This document shows positions 15,434-22,627 of a stretch of 22,627 nucleotides of DNA, one piece after another. Every line of letters starts with the position of its first letter. Position 1 is the first letter of the stretch. The translations under genes were made by a program, and so were the position numbers. Under the pieces are notes generated by a model. It did not search any database. It worked only from the letters and a program-made list of their open reading frames with translations, and was not told the origin of the DNA. Source of the stretch: Desulfobulbaceae bacterium (lineage in GTDB: Bacteria > Desulfobacterota > Desulfobulbia > Desulfobulbales > DAOVSZ01); contig DAOVSZ010000007.1 of the NCBI GenBank assembly GCA_030627725.1, forward strand, positions 1 through 22,627, read 5' to 3'.

Positions 15434-15815
15434 AAACTTCTTTTATTTTCATCTGCAGATTATTGAAGGAGTAGGGCTTGGGAAGAAAACCGACAATATT
15501 TTTCCCCTTGAATTGCTCTTGTATCTCTTCCTGGTCATTGCCGCTGGAGATAAGGACCTTGATTTCCGGATGGATCTTGCAAAGCTTGCGAAAGGTCTCC
15601 TTCCCGTTCATGTCGGGCATGACGTAGTCCAGGAGGACGCAGTCGATCGTATCCGTGTTGTCTTTGAAAATCCGTAAGGCCTCTTTGCCGCTGCTGGCTG
15701 TAAATGTTTTCATGCCGATAACCTCAAGCATCTGTTTCACCGGTTTTCGTATCATCTCATCATCGTCCACCAGCAGAACACAGCCTTGATAGATTTTCGC
15801 GTCTTTGTTTTTCAT
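15423..15815 (-). CDS. Single-domain response regulator (CheY-like)
   Basis: This stand-alone receiver is about 130 residues from the ATG at 15815. It carries the acidic pocket VDDDE, the phospho-acceptor aspartate in VLLDYVMPDMNG, the serine in VLISSG and the lysine in GFLPKPY, so it should be active. It has no output domain and therefore acts through protein contacts or in a phosphorelay. A TTG start at 15896 would add 27 residues but overlap the upstream gene; 15815 gives the usual family length. It lies 32 bases after the STAS-like gene and overlaps the decayed receiver by 11 bases. Confidence 0.8.
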   Translation of the reverse strand: MKNKDAKIYQGCVLLVDDDEMIRKPVKQMLEVIGMKTFTASSGKEALRIFKDNTDTIDCVLLDYVMPDMNGKETFRKLCKIHPEIKVLISSGNDQEEIQEQFKGKNIVGFLPKPYSFNNLQMKIKEVFER

Positions 15816-15847
15816 TGATAAGTGTGCAGATCCTGTGAGAGATTCGT

Positions 15848-16186
15848 TTAATTCGTAGGTTTCTCGGCTGGTGAATAGGCGTAATTCTTGAGCCAATTGA
15901 CTGTTTCTTTTTCATATAAAAAAATCTTAACCGGCACGTCCGGTTTATGAGCGGAAATGAACAGGTTCCAAATTTCTATGGTCCAAGGGTTTAATGCCAA
16001 CACCCCAATCGCGCAGAATTTCTTTGTTTTTAAAAGTTCCTGTTGCGCCTCAAAGGAGAGAGAGTGGGGGGTGGTATGCTTCAGAAGAAGCGGGATTGCT
16101 TCAGTGGACAACTTAAGCGCACCTTCAATCATCTCTTTCATATCAGGGGTCTTGATCTCGTCATGCACGGATATGGTCCATTGCAT
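15848..16186 (-). CDS. Small STAS-like protein, unknown function
   Basis: A protein of 112 residues from the ATG at 16186, chosen because AAGGA lies 7 bases before it; a longer frame to 16264 lacks such a site. The alternation of strands and helices (MQWTISVHDEIKTPDMKEMIEGAL, then CAIGVLAL, then VPVKIFLYEKETVNWL) resembles small STAS/SpoIIAA-like proteins that end in a similar YEKETVNWL-type helix. The family assignment is tentative. It leads a three-frame cluster with the two receivers, so it may belong to the same signalling path. Confidence 0.6.
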   Translation of the reverse strand: MQWTISVHDEIKTPDMKEMIEGALKLSTEAIPLLLKHTTPHSLSFEAQQELLKTKKFCAIGVLALNPWTIEIWNLFISAHKPDVPVKIFLYEKETVNWLKNYAYSPAEKPTN

Positions 16187-16300
16187 TATGTTGTCCTTAC
16201 GCAGTTGAATACTGCCGGTCCTGATCTGTTGATTGTTTTGTAGCATAACGTTATGAAAAACCAATAAACTGCATTCATGTATGAACGTACGATTGTCGGT

Positions 16301-16388
16301 CTCGTAAAAAGCACGAGACGGACGCGTTAACCGTCTCTATCCTACTGAAATCATTGAGACGAATTCAGCGAGTTCGACTTTTTACGAG
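16301..16388. repeat. 88-base inverted-repeat element (MITE/REP-like)
   Basis: CTCGTAAAAAG at 16301-16311 and its exact complement CTTTTTACGAG at 16378-16388 bound the element. Inside are nested pairs: GTCTCGT/ACGAGAC (16299-16305 and 16313-16319) and GAGACGG/CCGTCTC (16315-16321 and 16331-16337). There is no coding sequence. The end sequence is one I associate with dispersed repeats in deltaproteobacterial genomes (recalled, not searched). Confidence 0.65.
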
Positions 16389-16438
16389 GTTGTCAAGATT
16401 GGCTTATCTCTCAAGCGCAGAACGCTTGTGGAGAGCGA

Positions 16439-16467
16439 GTGACATCTTCCCTGTTTCCTATTTTAAT
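16439..16467 (+). promoter_or_regulatory. Possible sigma-70 promoter upstream of the CGGGAG array
   Basis: GTGACA (16439-16444) and TTTAAT (16462-16467), each matching five of six consensus bases, are 17 bases apart. A transcript would start near 16474 and run through the CGGGAG repeats, with no long open frame. No clear terminator follows. Confidence 0.35.
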
Positions 16468-16512
16468 AAAAGGAAAAGAAAAAGAAAATAGGTGTGTTCC
16501 CTATGTTTTGGT

Positions 16513-16580
16513 CGGGAGGTCGGGAGAAACCGGGAGAAAGTCGGGAGAGGCCGGGAGAGACCCCCGGGATTTCCCGGGAG
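16513..16580. repeat. CGGGAG repeat array with GC-rich hairpin
   Basis: CGGGAG begins at 16513, 16521, 16531, 16542, 16552 and 16575, mostly 10-11 bases apart, close to one DNA turn. Between the last two is a perfect hairpin, CCCGGGA (16563-16569) / TCCCGGG (16572-16578). There are seven GGA triplets in about 70 bases on the plus strand. Possible roles are a protein-binding array or a small RNA; neither is proven. Confidence 0.65.
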
Positions 16581-16677
16581 AAAAGAGAGCGCTTTTCTAG
16601 AAAAACTAAGCAACAGGCTGAAACTATTAAGAAACTTAGAATAGTGTCGAAAACTTTATCTTACGTTCGGTAACGCA

Positions 16678-16707
16678 AAAAAAAATGAAAAAAAATGAAA
16701 AAAAATG
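16678..16707. repeat. Three tandem 10-base A-tract repeats
   Basis: AAAAAAAATG occurs three times in exact tandem (16678-16687, 16688-16697, 16698-16707), followed by a T8-A7 tract. A-tracts repeated every 10 bases are in phase with the helix and should curve the DNA. It lies just beyond the stop codon of the NarL-type regulator. Confidence 0.8.
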
Positions 16708-16774
16708 ACTTTTTTTTAAAAAAATCCATCGGAGGCAATAGTACTGATCAAAGAGTGAGATGATTCTCGAGCAT

Positions 16775-17431
16775 TTACGCATCGACAAGGCCGATTTTCA
16801 TGGAATACTGGTACAACTCCATTTTGTTCCTGACACCAAGTTTTGTAAAGATGTTGGATCGATGGTTTTCAATAGTCTTGGGGCTCAGAGAAAATTCGTT
16901 GGCGATTTCCGGAATGGTACGATCAATGGTCAAAAGCCGCATTATCTCCTGTTCCCTTGCCGTCAGGGTGGCATAAGGGTCACGGTCATCTTTTTTCTTG
17001 TCTTGTGTAAGTTCGATAATTTTATCAATGAGTTCCGGAGAAAGGGATGGATCAATAAAGCGTTTTCCTTCCAAGAGAGCTTCCATCGCAACAAGAAGCT
17101 GTCCTGAGGCGGATTCCTTGGTAAGATATCCGGTTGCCCCAGCCTGAAAGGAATCAATGATGTTGTTGATTCCTACGTGCATTGAAACGATCAGGACTTT
17201 GGAACCGGGCAGTTCAGCGAGCAGTTCCCTGGCAACCTGGATGCCGCTGATGCCTGGAAGCGTAATGTCGAGCAGGACCAGGTCGGGTTTGAATTTCGCG
17301 GCAAGCAGAAGACCCTCTCTGCCGGTTCCTGCCTCTCCAATCACCTCGTAACCTTCATAGCGGTCCAGAAGGGCCGTAAGCCCTTCTCTAAACAAGGGAT
17401 GGTCCTCAATGATCAGAATTTTCTTCGTCAT
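16775..17431 (-). CDS. NarL/FixJ-type response regulator
   Basis: This 218-residue DNA-binding regulator has a receiver domain (1-120) with E9-D10, phospho-acceptor D55 in LVLLDITLPG, the serine in LIVSMH and lysine in GYLTKES. The C-terminal LuxR-type helix-turn-helix is LTAREQEIMRLL...TIPEIANEFSLSPKTIENHRSNIFTKL. The ATG at 17431 is preferred over one 11 codons earlier because AAGGA lies about 10 bases before it and the receiver starts there at once. It overlaps the kinase gene by 26 bases, so translation is probably coupled. It should be phosphorylated by that kinase and act as a transcription factor; the targets are not evident. Confidence 0.92.
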   Translation of the reverse strand: MTKKILIIEDHPLFREGLTALLDRYEGYEVIGEAGTGREGLLLAAKFKPDLVLLDITLPGISGIQVARELLAELPGSKVLIVSMHVGINNIIDSFQAGATGYLTKESASGQLLVAMEALLEGKRFIDPSLSPELIDKIIELTQDKKKDDRDPYATLTAREQEIMRLLTIDRTIPEIANEFSLSPKTIENHRSNIFTKLGVRNKMELYQYSMKIGLVDA

Positions 17432-19028
17432 GGTAATCGTTCCTTTTGTATGGTATTTCAACAAAAATTTTCAAGCCGCTCTCAGGAGAAGAGGTAAAGG
17501 TAATTCGTCCGCCAAGCAGGCGGGTCCGTTCCTCCATGCCTTTTATGCCCATCCTTTTTTCATAAAGCGCTTCTGTTTTTCTCTTTTCAATTTCAAACCC
17601 CTTGCCATTGTCCTCGATCCGCATAATGAGATTCGGATAGGAGATCAGAATTTTAACCTCAACGAGATTGGCTTCAGCATGTTTTTTGATATTGTTAAGC
17701 GCTTCCTGCAGCAGGCGGAAGATGTTGATTTTATAATCATAGTCCAAGGAGATAGAGTCCAGTCCGGTTGAGAGAAAATTGACTTGTATATCTTCTTGTG
17801 CGGCAAACTCTTCACAGTATCGGAGCAAGGTCCTTGTAAAATCTCCCTGTTCAATATCTGAAGGCCGCAGGTCATAAGAAAGGTTGCGCAAGGATCTTAA
17901 GGAGTGGAGCACGAGATCAGTCATCTTTTGCCTCCGTTTTTTTACCTCAACAGGAATATCATCGTATCCATCAAAGAGGGTCTCGGACGCTATCTTGGTC
18001 GAGGAAAGCTCCTGGGCGACATTGTCGTGAAGTTCATAGGCGATTTTCTGCCGTTCGAGTTCCTGGGCCATGATCAACTTCTGTGTCAGGGCCTGTACCT
18101 GGAATTCAGCCTCCCTCCGCAAGGCGTTGTCGTGGGTCAGCCGGCTGTTCATGCCGTTGAGTTCGAAATTGAGTTTTTCAAGCTCCTGATTGCGTAACGC
18201 AAGCTGCCCGGCCTTATGTTCAACGTCCTTGTTCAGGTCATTTATGGTGTCAAAGGCCATGGAAAGATGATCTGCAATAACGGAAAAACCTTCCTTCAGT
18301 TGGAGCATGTCATCATTATAATCCAGATGAACGTTACTGTTTTTTATATGTTCCAGAAGACGCGCCAGCGGACTGCTGATGTGCCGGGAGATGATTGCGG
18401 TGATCACAATGCTAAGAAAAAGAAAGACAAGCATGAAGTATATATTCTGCCTAAAAAGGGTGTCCATCCTCGTATTGAGGTCCTCCTTGCTCAAAGCCAG
18501 GCAGATATAACCGATGAATTCGTGGTCGTCCTTATGTGCGAGGGGAGTATCGAAGTAGAGGGAATATGCAGACGGACTGGTATGCAAAAGGACCGGCGCC
18601 CAGAAAACAAAAGAATCATCAAGGACCTGATGTAAAGGAGGCTGTAACGCAAGAGATGCCTGTTCTTTGCAGATTTCATCTGTTTTCAGTTCCGAATACC
18701 GTGCATTCAAAGCTGATCCGCTGTCCCTGTCTTTTCTCATAAGCAGCCGGCAATCGCTCGAATAGATGGCAATATGCCTTACAGTCTCAAACTCAAACAG
18801 GTCTTCAACCGGGCGTATGAGCAGCGCTTCATGTTCGCTGTAAACGCCGTTACGGATATTATCCGCAAAGAGCATAGACAGAGCTTTTCCTGCCCTGATC
18901 GTATAGTCTGTAAGAAGTTTCTGCTCAGACTGAATAAAAAGAAGGTCAAAGAGGGCCAACAATCCAAGCAGGGTTGCAAGAATGGTGATAAATATCTTGG
19001 TGCGAAAGCTGAGTTGAAATTTGATCAT
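17406..19028 (-). CDS. NarX/DegS-type membrane histidine kinase
   Basis: This 540-residue kinase has membrane helices at about 10-32 and 194-215 around a periplasmic sensor domain of about 160 residues. A linker and a coiled coil follow (about 255-330). The HisKA_3 domain has H334 in ELERQKIAYELHDNVAQEL, the HPK7 pattern. The ATPase domain shows QEALNNIKKHA 441-451, EDNGKGF 472-478 and MGIKGMEERTRLLGG. This family pairs with NarL-type regulators, and the next gene is one, overlapping by 26 bases. The upstream gene codes for a periplasmic binding protein and overlaps by 4 bases (ATGA), so the binding protein may present a ligand to the sensor domain. Confidence 0.92.
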   Translation of the reverse strand: MIKFQLSFRTKIFITILATLLGLLALFDLLFIQSEQKLLTDYTIRAGKALSMLFADNIRNGVYSEHEALLIRPVEDLFEFETVRHIAIYSSDCRLLMRKDRDSGSALNARYSELKTDEICKEQASLALQPPLHQVLDDSFVFWAPVLLHTSPSAYSLYFDTPLAHKDDHEFIGYICLALSKEDLNTRMDTLFRQNIYFMLVFLFLSIVITAIISRHISSPLARLLEHIKNSNVHLDYNDDMLQLKEGFSVIADHLSMAFDTINDLNKDVEHKAGQLALRNQELEKLNFELNGMNSRLTHDNALRREAEFQVQALTQKLIMAQELERQKIAYELHDNVAQELSSTKIASETLFDGYDDIPVEVKKRRQKMTDLVLHSLRSLRNLSYDLRPSDIEQGDFTRTLLRYCEEFAAQEDIQVNFLSTGLDSISLDYDYKINIFRLLQEALNNIKKHAEANLVEVKILISYPNLIMRIEDNGKGFEIEKRKTEALYEKRMGIKGMEERTRLLGGRITFTSSPESGLKIFVEIPYKRNDYHDEENSDH

Positions 19029-19996
19029 CTGGTCCGGCGGGAGAGGGAACGGCTTTTCAACTGGGCAGTATTGACGCGCAGGTACATTTTTTGTGCAACA
19101 AGATCGTTAAACCGGACTTTTGACTTTCTCACGGGTTCCTGAAAGCCCCTGCCCGAGACATTCCCGGCAAGGACGGATCTGGCCATCTCTCCAGCCTGCA
19201 TGCCGATTGCTTTCAGGTCAAGAGTCACGGCCACAACAGCGCCTTGAGCGATAAATTTATCTGCAAAAGTAAGGACCGGCACCCTCTGTTGAAATGAAAA
19301 AAGAAAGATGGCATCAATCGTCTGTGTTGTAATTACCGTGGTGTCCGGGAGCATCCAAAAGGCATCTATTTTCCCCGCCATCCCGGAAAGCGTCCGGGAA
19401 ACTTCTCTTGCGGAGCGGACCTGTTCCGTAACCAGGGTGATTCCCCGCGCCTCGGCAAAGAGGGTGGCCTCATCAATAATGCTCCTGGATTTGGCTGGGT
19501 CATAGATGATGCCGATTCTTTTCACGGCAGGGATGAGTTCAATCAGGTCAGCCAGCTGCTGTGAGGCCGGGATATGCATGCTGATACCTGATATGTTCGG
19601 ATGGCGGGCAAGAGACTGCGACGAATTCAGAGCAAGGAGAGAGACAACGGGGATGGTTGAAAATTGTTCGGCTGCTGAGAGTGATTGTTCACCGATAGCA
19701 ACGATCAGGTCCGGGCGTAAGGCATTGATTCTTGATTCAATATCATGGAAATCATTCTGCCGGAGGACAATGCGTGTTACGAGGTCGGTCCGGATGCTTT
19801 TTATACTGCCGTTTGCATGAGATTCAACGCCGGTCTGCAGAAAACCGTCATAGGCGTTATTGTAGGCCTCAGTCTGCGCATCTTGAAGCACGACAATATC
19901 GAACGCAACAGCTGAAGAGGCCGACATGCAGATACAGGCCACGAAAAATGTGAACAACAACGTGCCGGATTTTAAGATTTTAGGACAAAAAATCAT
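19025..19996 (-). CDS. Periplasmic substrate-binding protein (ABC_sub_bind type)
   Basis: About 323 residues from the ATG at 19996. That start gives a clean signal peptide (KILKSGTLLFTFFVACICMSASSAVA) with the mature protein beginning FDIVVLQD; the open frame goes 44 codons further upstream without support. The mature part has the two-lobe pattern of the ABC_sub_bind family (PF04392 type, from memory): LVTRIVLRQNDFHDIESRI, DLIVAIGEQSL, IPVVSLLALNSSQ, RIGIIYDPAKSRSI, DAFWMLPDTTVI, and the GAVVAVTLDLKAIGMQAGEMA hinge. No ABC permease or ATPase gene is near. Its stop overlaps the kinase start by 4 bases, so it is likely a sensor accessory rather than a transporter part. The ligand is unknown. 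Confidence 0.85.
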   Translation of the reverse strand: MIFCPKILKSGTLLFTFFVACICMSASSAVAFDIVVLQDAQTEAYNNAYDGFLQTGVESHANGSIKSIRTDLVTRIVLRQNDFHDIESRINALRPDLIVAIGEQSLSAAEQFSTIPVVSLLALNSSQSLARHPNISGISMHIPASQQLADLIELIPAVKRIGIIYDPAKSRSIIDEATLFAEARGITLVTEQVRSAREVSRTLSGMAGKIDAFWMLPDTTVITTQTIDAIFLFSFQQRVPVLTFADKFIAQGAVVAVTLDLKAIGMQAGEMARSVLAGNVSGRGFQEPVRKSKVRFNDLVAQKMYLRVNTAQLKSRSLSRRTR

Positions 19997-20230
19997 ACAT
20001 ATATAGTAACACATATCTGGAAAAATCAAAATAAATTGCAAAAAAAGTGTGATCGCGCTGTATTTTGTCTTGTGAGCAACACAATACAGAGGCGCCTCTA
20101 CGAAATAACTCCAGTGTCTCATTGTCAAAACAATCTCTATGTTGTTCCGTTGGTTTTATGAAACTTACAATCCGGAAAGTTGAGCCGTATCTATTGATAT
20201 TTCTACAAAAATAAGATAGTCAGTTAGATT

Positions 20231-21574
20231 ATGAAGAACAGACTCGTTCTTATCGTTGGCGCTGACTGTTATCTTACCGGGGTTTCCAGGGAACTTCTTG
20301 ATGCCGTAAAGACGCACCTGACCGTTGTCAATCCGAAATACCGTGATGCCCGGAAATACGGCCGATGGATCGGCAAGAAACTGAAACCCTATCTCTATTT
20401 CTTTGAACAGGAAGTTGACGGGATACGATTTCCGCGCGGGTTTGGGAACCAATCGGTGCGGCTGTGCCGAAAATATACCGGAACATCGCCGGAGATTATT
20501 GATAACAGAAGGACAACCCCGCCATGTTCTTTTACTTTCTCCGGTGATCTGCGACCGTATCAGAAAGAGGCATTTGATGCCGTGGTGGAGCGCGACTTCG
20601 GGGTGGTTGAGGCCGGGACCGGGTCCGGCAAGACCGTGATCGCGCTTGCCGTGATTGCCGAAAGAAGCCAGCCCACTCTTGTTCTGGTTCACACCAAGGA
20701 ACTTCTCTACCAGTGGTCGGAGCGGGTGAGGAATTTTTTGAATATCGAGGCCGGTCTGATCGGGGATGGTCATTTTGAGATACAACCGGTCACGATTGCG
20801 ATCGTGAATTCCGCGCGAAACCGTCTTGATGAACTGCCGCTGCATTTCGGCCATATTGTGGTGGACGAGTGCCACCGGGTCCCTGCCTCCCTTTTCACCG
20901 ATGTGGTCACCGCCTTTGACTGTAAGTACTCTCTCGGGCTTTCCGCCACTGCATTCCGACGGGACGGGCTGACAAACCTGATCAATTTTTATCTTGGCGA
21001 GAGCGCCCACAAGGTCGACGCCGACAAACTCTATTCCACCGGCGCGGTCTTACAACCGGAATTTATCCAGAAACCGACCGAATTTCACTACGGGTATCGC
21101 GGGAAATATCAGGATCTCATGAAGGCGCTTATCAACAACAAGGAGCGGAACCGGCAGATTGTATCCGATATTGCGGCTGAGGTCGGACAGGGGCGAGGGA
21201 CCGTGCTGGTGGTCAGTGACCGGGTTGCGCATTGCGAATCCCTTTCCGTACTCCTTGCCGGGTACAGGATTAAAGCGCCTGTGCTTACCGGCAGGACAGC
21301 GGCCGACGAGCGGGCGAAACTGGTGGAGGCGATCCGCAACAACAGGGTAAAGGTCGTGATCTCAACCGTGCAGCTTATCGGTGAGGGTTTTGACTGCCCG
21401 GGCCTGATGACACTCTTTCTGACAACCCCGATAAAATTTACCGGCAGGCTTCTTCAGGTAGTGGGCCGGATTTTACGACCTGCTGAAGGGAAACAGCCGC
21501 GTGTTTACGACTATATCGACCCGGTCGGGGTACTGAAGTCCTCGGCCCGTGTGAGGCGATTGACTTTTGACTGA
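20231..21574 (+). CDS. Superfamily 2 helicase, XPB/SSL2-like
   Basis: A complete 447-residue DNA or RNA helicase. It shows the Q-like RPYQKEAFDAV, Walker A GTGSGKT 129-135, motif II VDECH 211-215, motif III LSAT 237-240, and in the second RecA lobe motif V STVQLIGEGFDCPGL and motif VI QVVGRILRP. Residues 1-100 form a short N-terminal domain of the type found ahead of the motor in compact XPB-like helicases. It lacks the nuclease and large C-terminal domains of restriction or DISARM helicases. There is no clear Shine-Dalgarno before the ATG. It is divergent from the binding-protein operon (234-base gap) and has no obvious partner, so its role in repair or defence is unknown. Confidence 0.88.
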   Translation: MKNRLVLIVGADCYLTGVSRELLDAVKTHLTVVNPKYRDARKYGRWIGKKLKPYLYFFEQEVDGIRFPRGFGNQSVRLCRKYTGTSPEIIDNRRTTPPCSFTFSGDLRPYQKEAFDAVVERDFGVVEAGTGSGKTVIALAVIAERSQPTLVLVHTKELLYQWSERVRNFLNIEAGLIGDGHFEIQPVTIAIVNSARNRLDELPLHFGHIVVDECHRVPASLFTDVVTAFDCKYSLGLSATAFRRDGLTNLINFYLGESAHKVDADKLYSTGAVLQPEFIQKPTEFHYGYRGKYQDLMKALINNKERNRQIVSDIAAEVGQGRGTVLVVSDRVAHCESLSVLLAGYRIKAPVLTGRTAADERAKLVEAIRNNRVKVVISTVQLIGEGFDCPGLMTLFLTTPIKFTGRLLQVVGRILRPAEGKQPRVYDYIDPVGVLKSSARVRRLTFD

Positions 21575-21636
21575 TGGCTGCTACTCCCACGAAAAAATAC
21601 AAAAAAAACTTGATTTTTAAGTCCCCTTTGAGAGAT

Positions 21637-21683
21637 TATAATGTGATTGCCGCTTCAATGCCTCTCCTCTTCCAGGGGAGAGG
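21637..21683 (+). promoter_or_regulatory. Possible promoter and hairpin before the receiver gene
   Basis: A perfect TATAAT (21637-21642) has only a weak TTTTTA 17 bases upstream. It is followed by an inverted repeat CCTCTCC (21661-21667) / GGAGAGG (21677-21683) and then GGTGAGGG. The CCTCTCC...GGAGAGG...GGTGAGGG layout is a common short intergenic repeat in many genomes. In the mRNA it would form a hairpin in the leader. Confidence 0.4.
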
Positions 21684-21708
21684 AACAAGGTGAGGGCGAA
21701 AGAAAAAA

Positions 21709-22113
21709 ATGCGCATACTGATAGCAGATGATGACCTTATTTCCCGGATCATGCTTTCCGAGATTCTTTCTGATTTTGGCCGGTGCGATGCGGCTGTGAA
21801 CGGAGAAGAGGTTGTCAGAGCATACCGACTTTCACTTTTCAAAAACAAACCCTACGATCTTGTCTGCCTTGATATTATGATGCCGGAGATGGACGGCATT
21901 GAGGCGTTAACCAAAATCAGGGAGATTGAAAGGGGCAATAACCTTGGCGACGACAAGCGCGCTCGGATTGTCATGGTAACCGGCCTGGCAGACAACATGA
22001 ACAGGGAAAAATGTAATGCCGAGGGTTGCGACGGGGTAATTGTCAAGCCAGTTGTGGCTGACGATTTGCTGGTATGCCTGAGAGAACTTGGTCTGATTGA
22101 GAACAAAGCTTAA
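21709..22113 (+). CDS. Single-domain response regulator
   Basis: This 134-residue receiver has no output domain. It carries the acidic pocket ADDD, phospho-acceptor aspartate in LVCLDIMMPEMDG, threonine in IVMVTG and lysine in GVIVKPV, so all key residues are present. The long alpha-2/beta-3 region (RAYRLSLFKNKPYDL) is typical of receivers annotated as CheY-like in deltaproteobacteria. No kinase lies beside it. The Shine-Dalgarno is poor; an AGGTGAGGG lies about 16 bases upstream. It ends 23 bases from the convergent phosphogluconolactonase gene. Confidence 0.88.
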   Translation: MRILIADDDLISRIMLSEILSDFGRCDAAVNGEEVVRAYRLSLFKNKPYDLVCLDIMMPEMDGIEALTKIREIERGNNLGDDKRARIVMVTGLADNMNREKCNAEGCDGVIVKPVVADDLLVCLRELGLIENKA

Positions 22114-22136
22114 TAATAGCCACGAACATCACGAAA

Positions 22137-22627
22137 CTACACTTCCTTTCCATGTCCTACTGAAAACCATAACCACCTTCCTTCCGGCCTGATCAACGCG
22201 GCTGGATATCGGAGGGAGGCTTTTTCCTTATCTTTTTCGATCGCATCGAGAATTTTCTGTTTTTCACTACCGGTAGTAAGGAAAAGAACACAGCTGCTTT
22301 TGTTAATTTGCGGCAGGGTGAGGGTGATCCGAGGCACTGGCGGAGAGCCTTTGGGAGTATCGACCGCAGCCACCAGCCGGTCTTGTTCCGATAAGAGCGG
22401 ATCATTTGGAAAAAGAGAGGCGATATGACCGTCCTGGCCCATTCCCAAGAGGACGAGATCAAAACCCGGCAAGCTGTTTGACGGGGTGGTGGCGGAAAAG
22501 GCGGTATAAAAATTGTGTATGGTTTTTTCATACGCGTCCGCAGCCGCAGCCGGTGAATCGAGCTCCGTTGGGATGCGATGGATGTTTTCAGCCGGGATCG
22601 CCACCCTGGAGAGCAATGCGGCCTCTG
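22137..22627 (-). CDS. pgl: 6-phosphogluconolactonase, partial (5' end outside window)
   Basis: The enzyme hydrolyses 6-phosphogluconolactone in the oxidative pentose phosphate pathway. The visible 163 codons hold the family signature LVLLGMGQDGHIASLFP and the later TLPQINKSSCVLFLTTGSEKQKIL, with the normal end WLWFSVGH. The reading frame stays open to the window edge, so roughly the first 70-80 residues are missing. A glucose-6-phosphate dehydrogenase gene would be a common neighbour upstream, outside the window. Confidence 0.92.
   Translation of the reverse strand, partial: EAALLSRVAIPAENIHRIPTELDSPAAAADAYEKTIHNFYTAFSATTPSNSLPGFDLVLLGMGQDGHIASLFPNDPLLSEQDRLVAAVDTPKGSPPVPRITLTLPQINKSSCVLFLTTGSEKQKILDAIEKDKEKASLRYPAALIRPEGRWLWFSVGHGKEV

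Larger units (their letters stand above)
16187..16774. other. 588-base non-coding, repeat-rich region
   Basis: No convincing gene was found here; short open frames lack ribosome sites and family features. It holds an inverted-repeat element (16301-16388), a possible plus-strand promoter (16439-16467), a CGGGAG repeat array with a GC-rich hairpin (16513-16580), a small hairpin AGAAAAG...CTTTTCT near 16580-16600 and phased A-tracts (16678-16707). It separates the STAS/receiver cluster from the NarL-type regulator. Confidence 0.6.

Noticed and set aside
16266..16600. CRISPR array
   Set aside because: The CGGGAG units are too short and closely spaced, there are no spacers and no cas genes in the window.
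16580..16600. AGAAAAG/CTTTTCT hairpin as a terminator for a plus-strand small RNA
   Set aside because: It is followed by A-rich sequence with no run of T.
20165..21010. Minus-strand open frame of 281 codons
   Set aside because: It runs antisense to the helicase gene, whose motifs are unmistakable.

Overview
The window (22,627 bases, roughly half G+C by eye) looks like chromosomal DNA of a Gram-negative bacterium with an inner and outer membrane. Signals for this are a lipoprotein, a secreted PKD protein, periplasmic sensor domains and sigma-54/IHF-type control. Gene content (IspH fused to a UbiA-like domain, MutY with a MutT-like tail, many two-component proteins, short intergenic repeats) suggests a Desulfobacterota (deltaproteobacterial) organism. 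That placement is inference from gene content only; no rRNA or tRNA gene was found.

Layout. Bases 1-5280 hold a plus-strand run: a large imperfect inverted repeat, ispH-ubiA fusion, ftsY, a membrane TerB/DnaJ protein and a class I aminotransferase. Bases 5316-8589 hold small housekeeping genes: a PilZ protein with its own sigma-70 promoter, an S4 RNA-binding protein, mutY with an Smr gene upstream, and a disordered 193-residue protein behind a very good sigma-70 promoter. Bases 8653-14824 hold a secreted PKD/cadherin-like protein and a three-gene operon coding for histidine kinase, coiled-coil lipoprotein and sigma-54 activator, matching the enterobacterial glrK-qseG-glrR order. Bases 14949-16186 hold a zinc-ribbon protein, a decayed receiver, an intact receiver and a small STAS-like protein. 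Bases 16187-16774 are non-coding and repeat-rich. Bases 16775-19996 hold a periplasmic binding protein, a NarX-type kinase and a NarL-type regulator in one overlapping operon. The right end holds an XPB-like helicase, a single-domain receiver and a truncated 6-phosphogluconolactonase.

The most interesting signal is the 551-base gap between glrR and the PKD gene. It holds a near-consensus sigma-54 promoter facing the PKD gene, an exact IHF consensus match just upstream, and three exact copies of TGTC-N10-GACA, the GlrR operator known from enterobacteria. All three copies share the longer form TGTC-N6-TTGCGACA. This predicts that the neighbouring GlrK/GlrR system switches on a secreted, Ig-fold surface or matrix protein, a target unlike the small RNAs it controls in E. 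coli.

Other points of note are the IspH-UbiA fusion with an altered first UbiA aspartate motif, MutY carrying an intact Nudix box, two inverted-repeat (MITE/REP-like) elements, and an array of CGGGAG repeats behind a plausible promoter that could be a small RNA.
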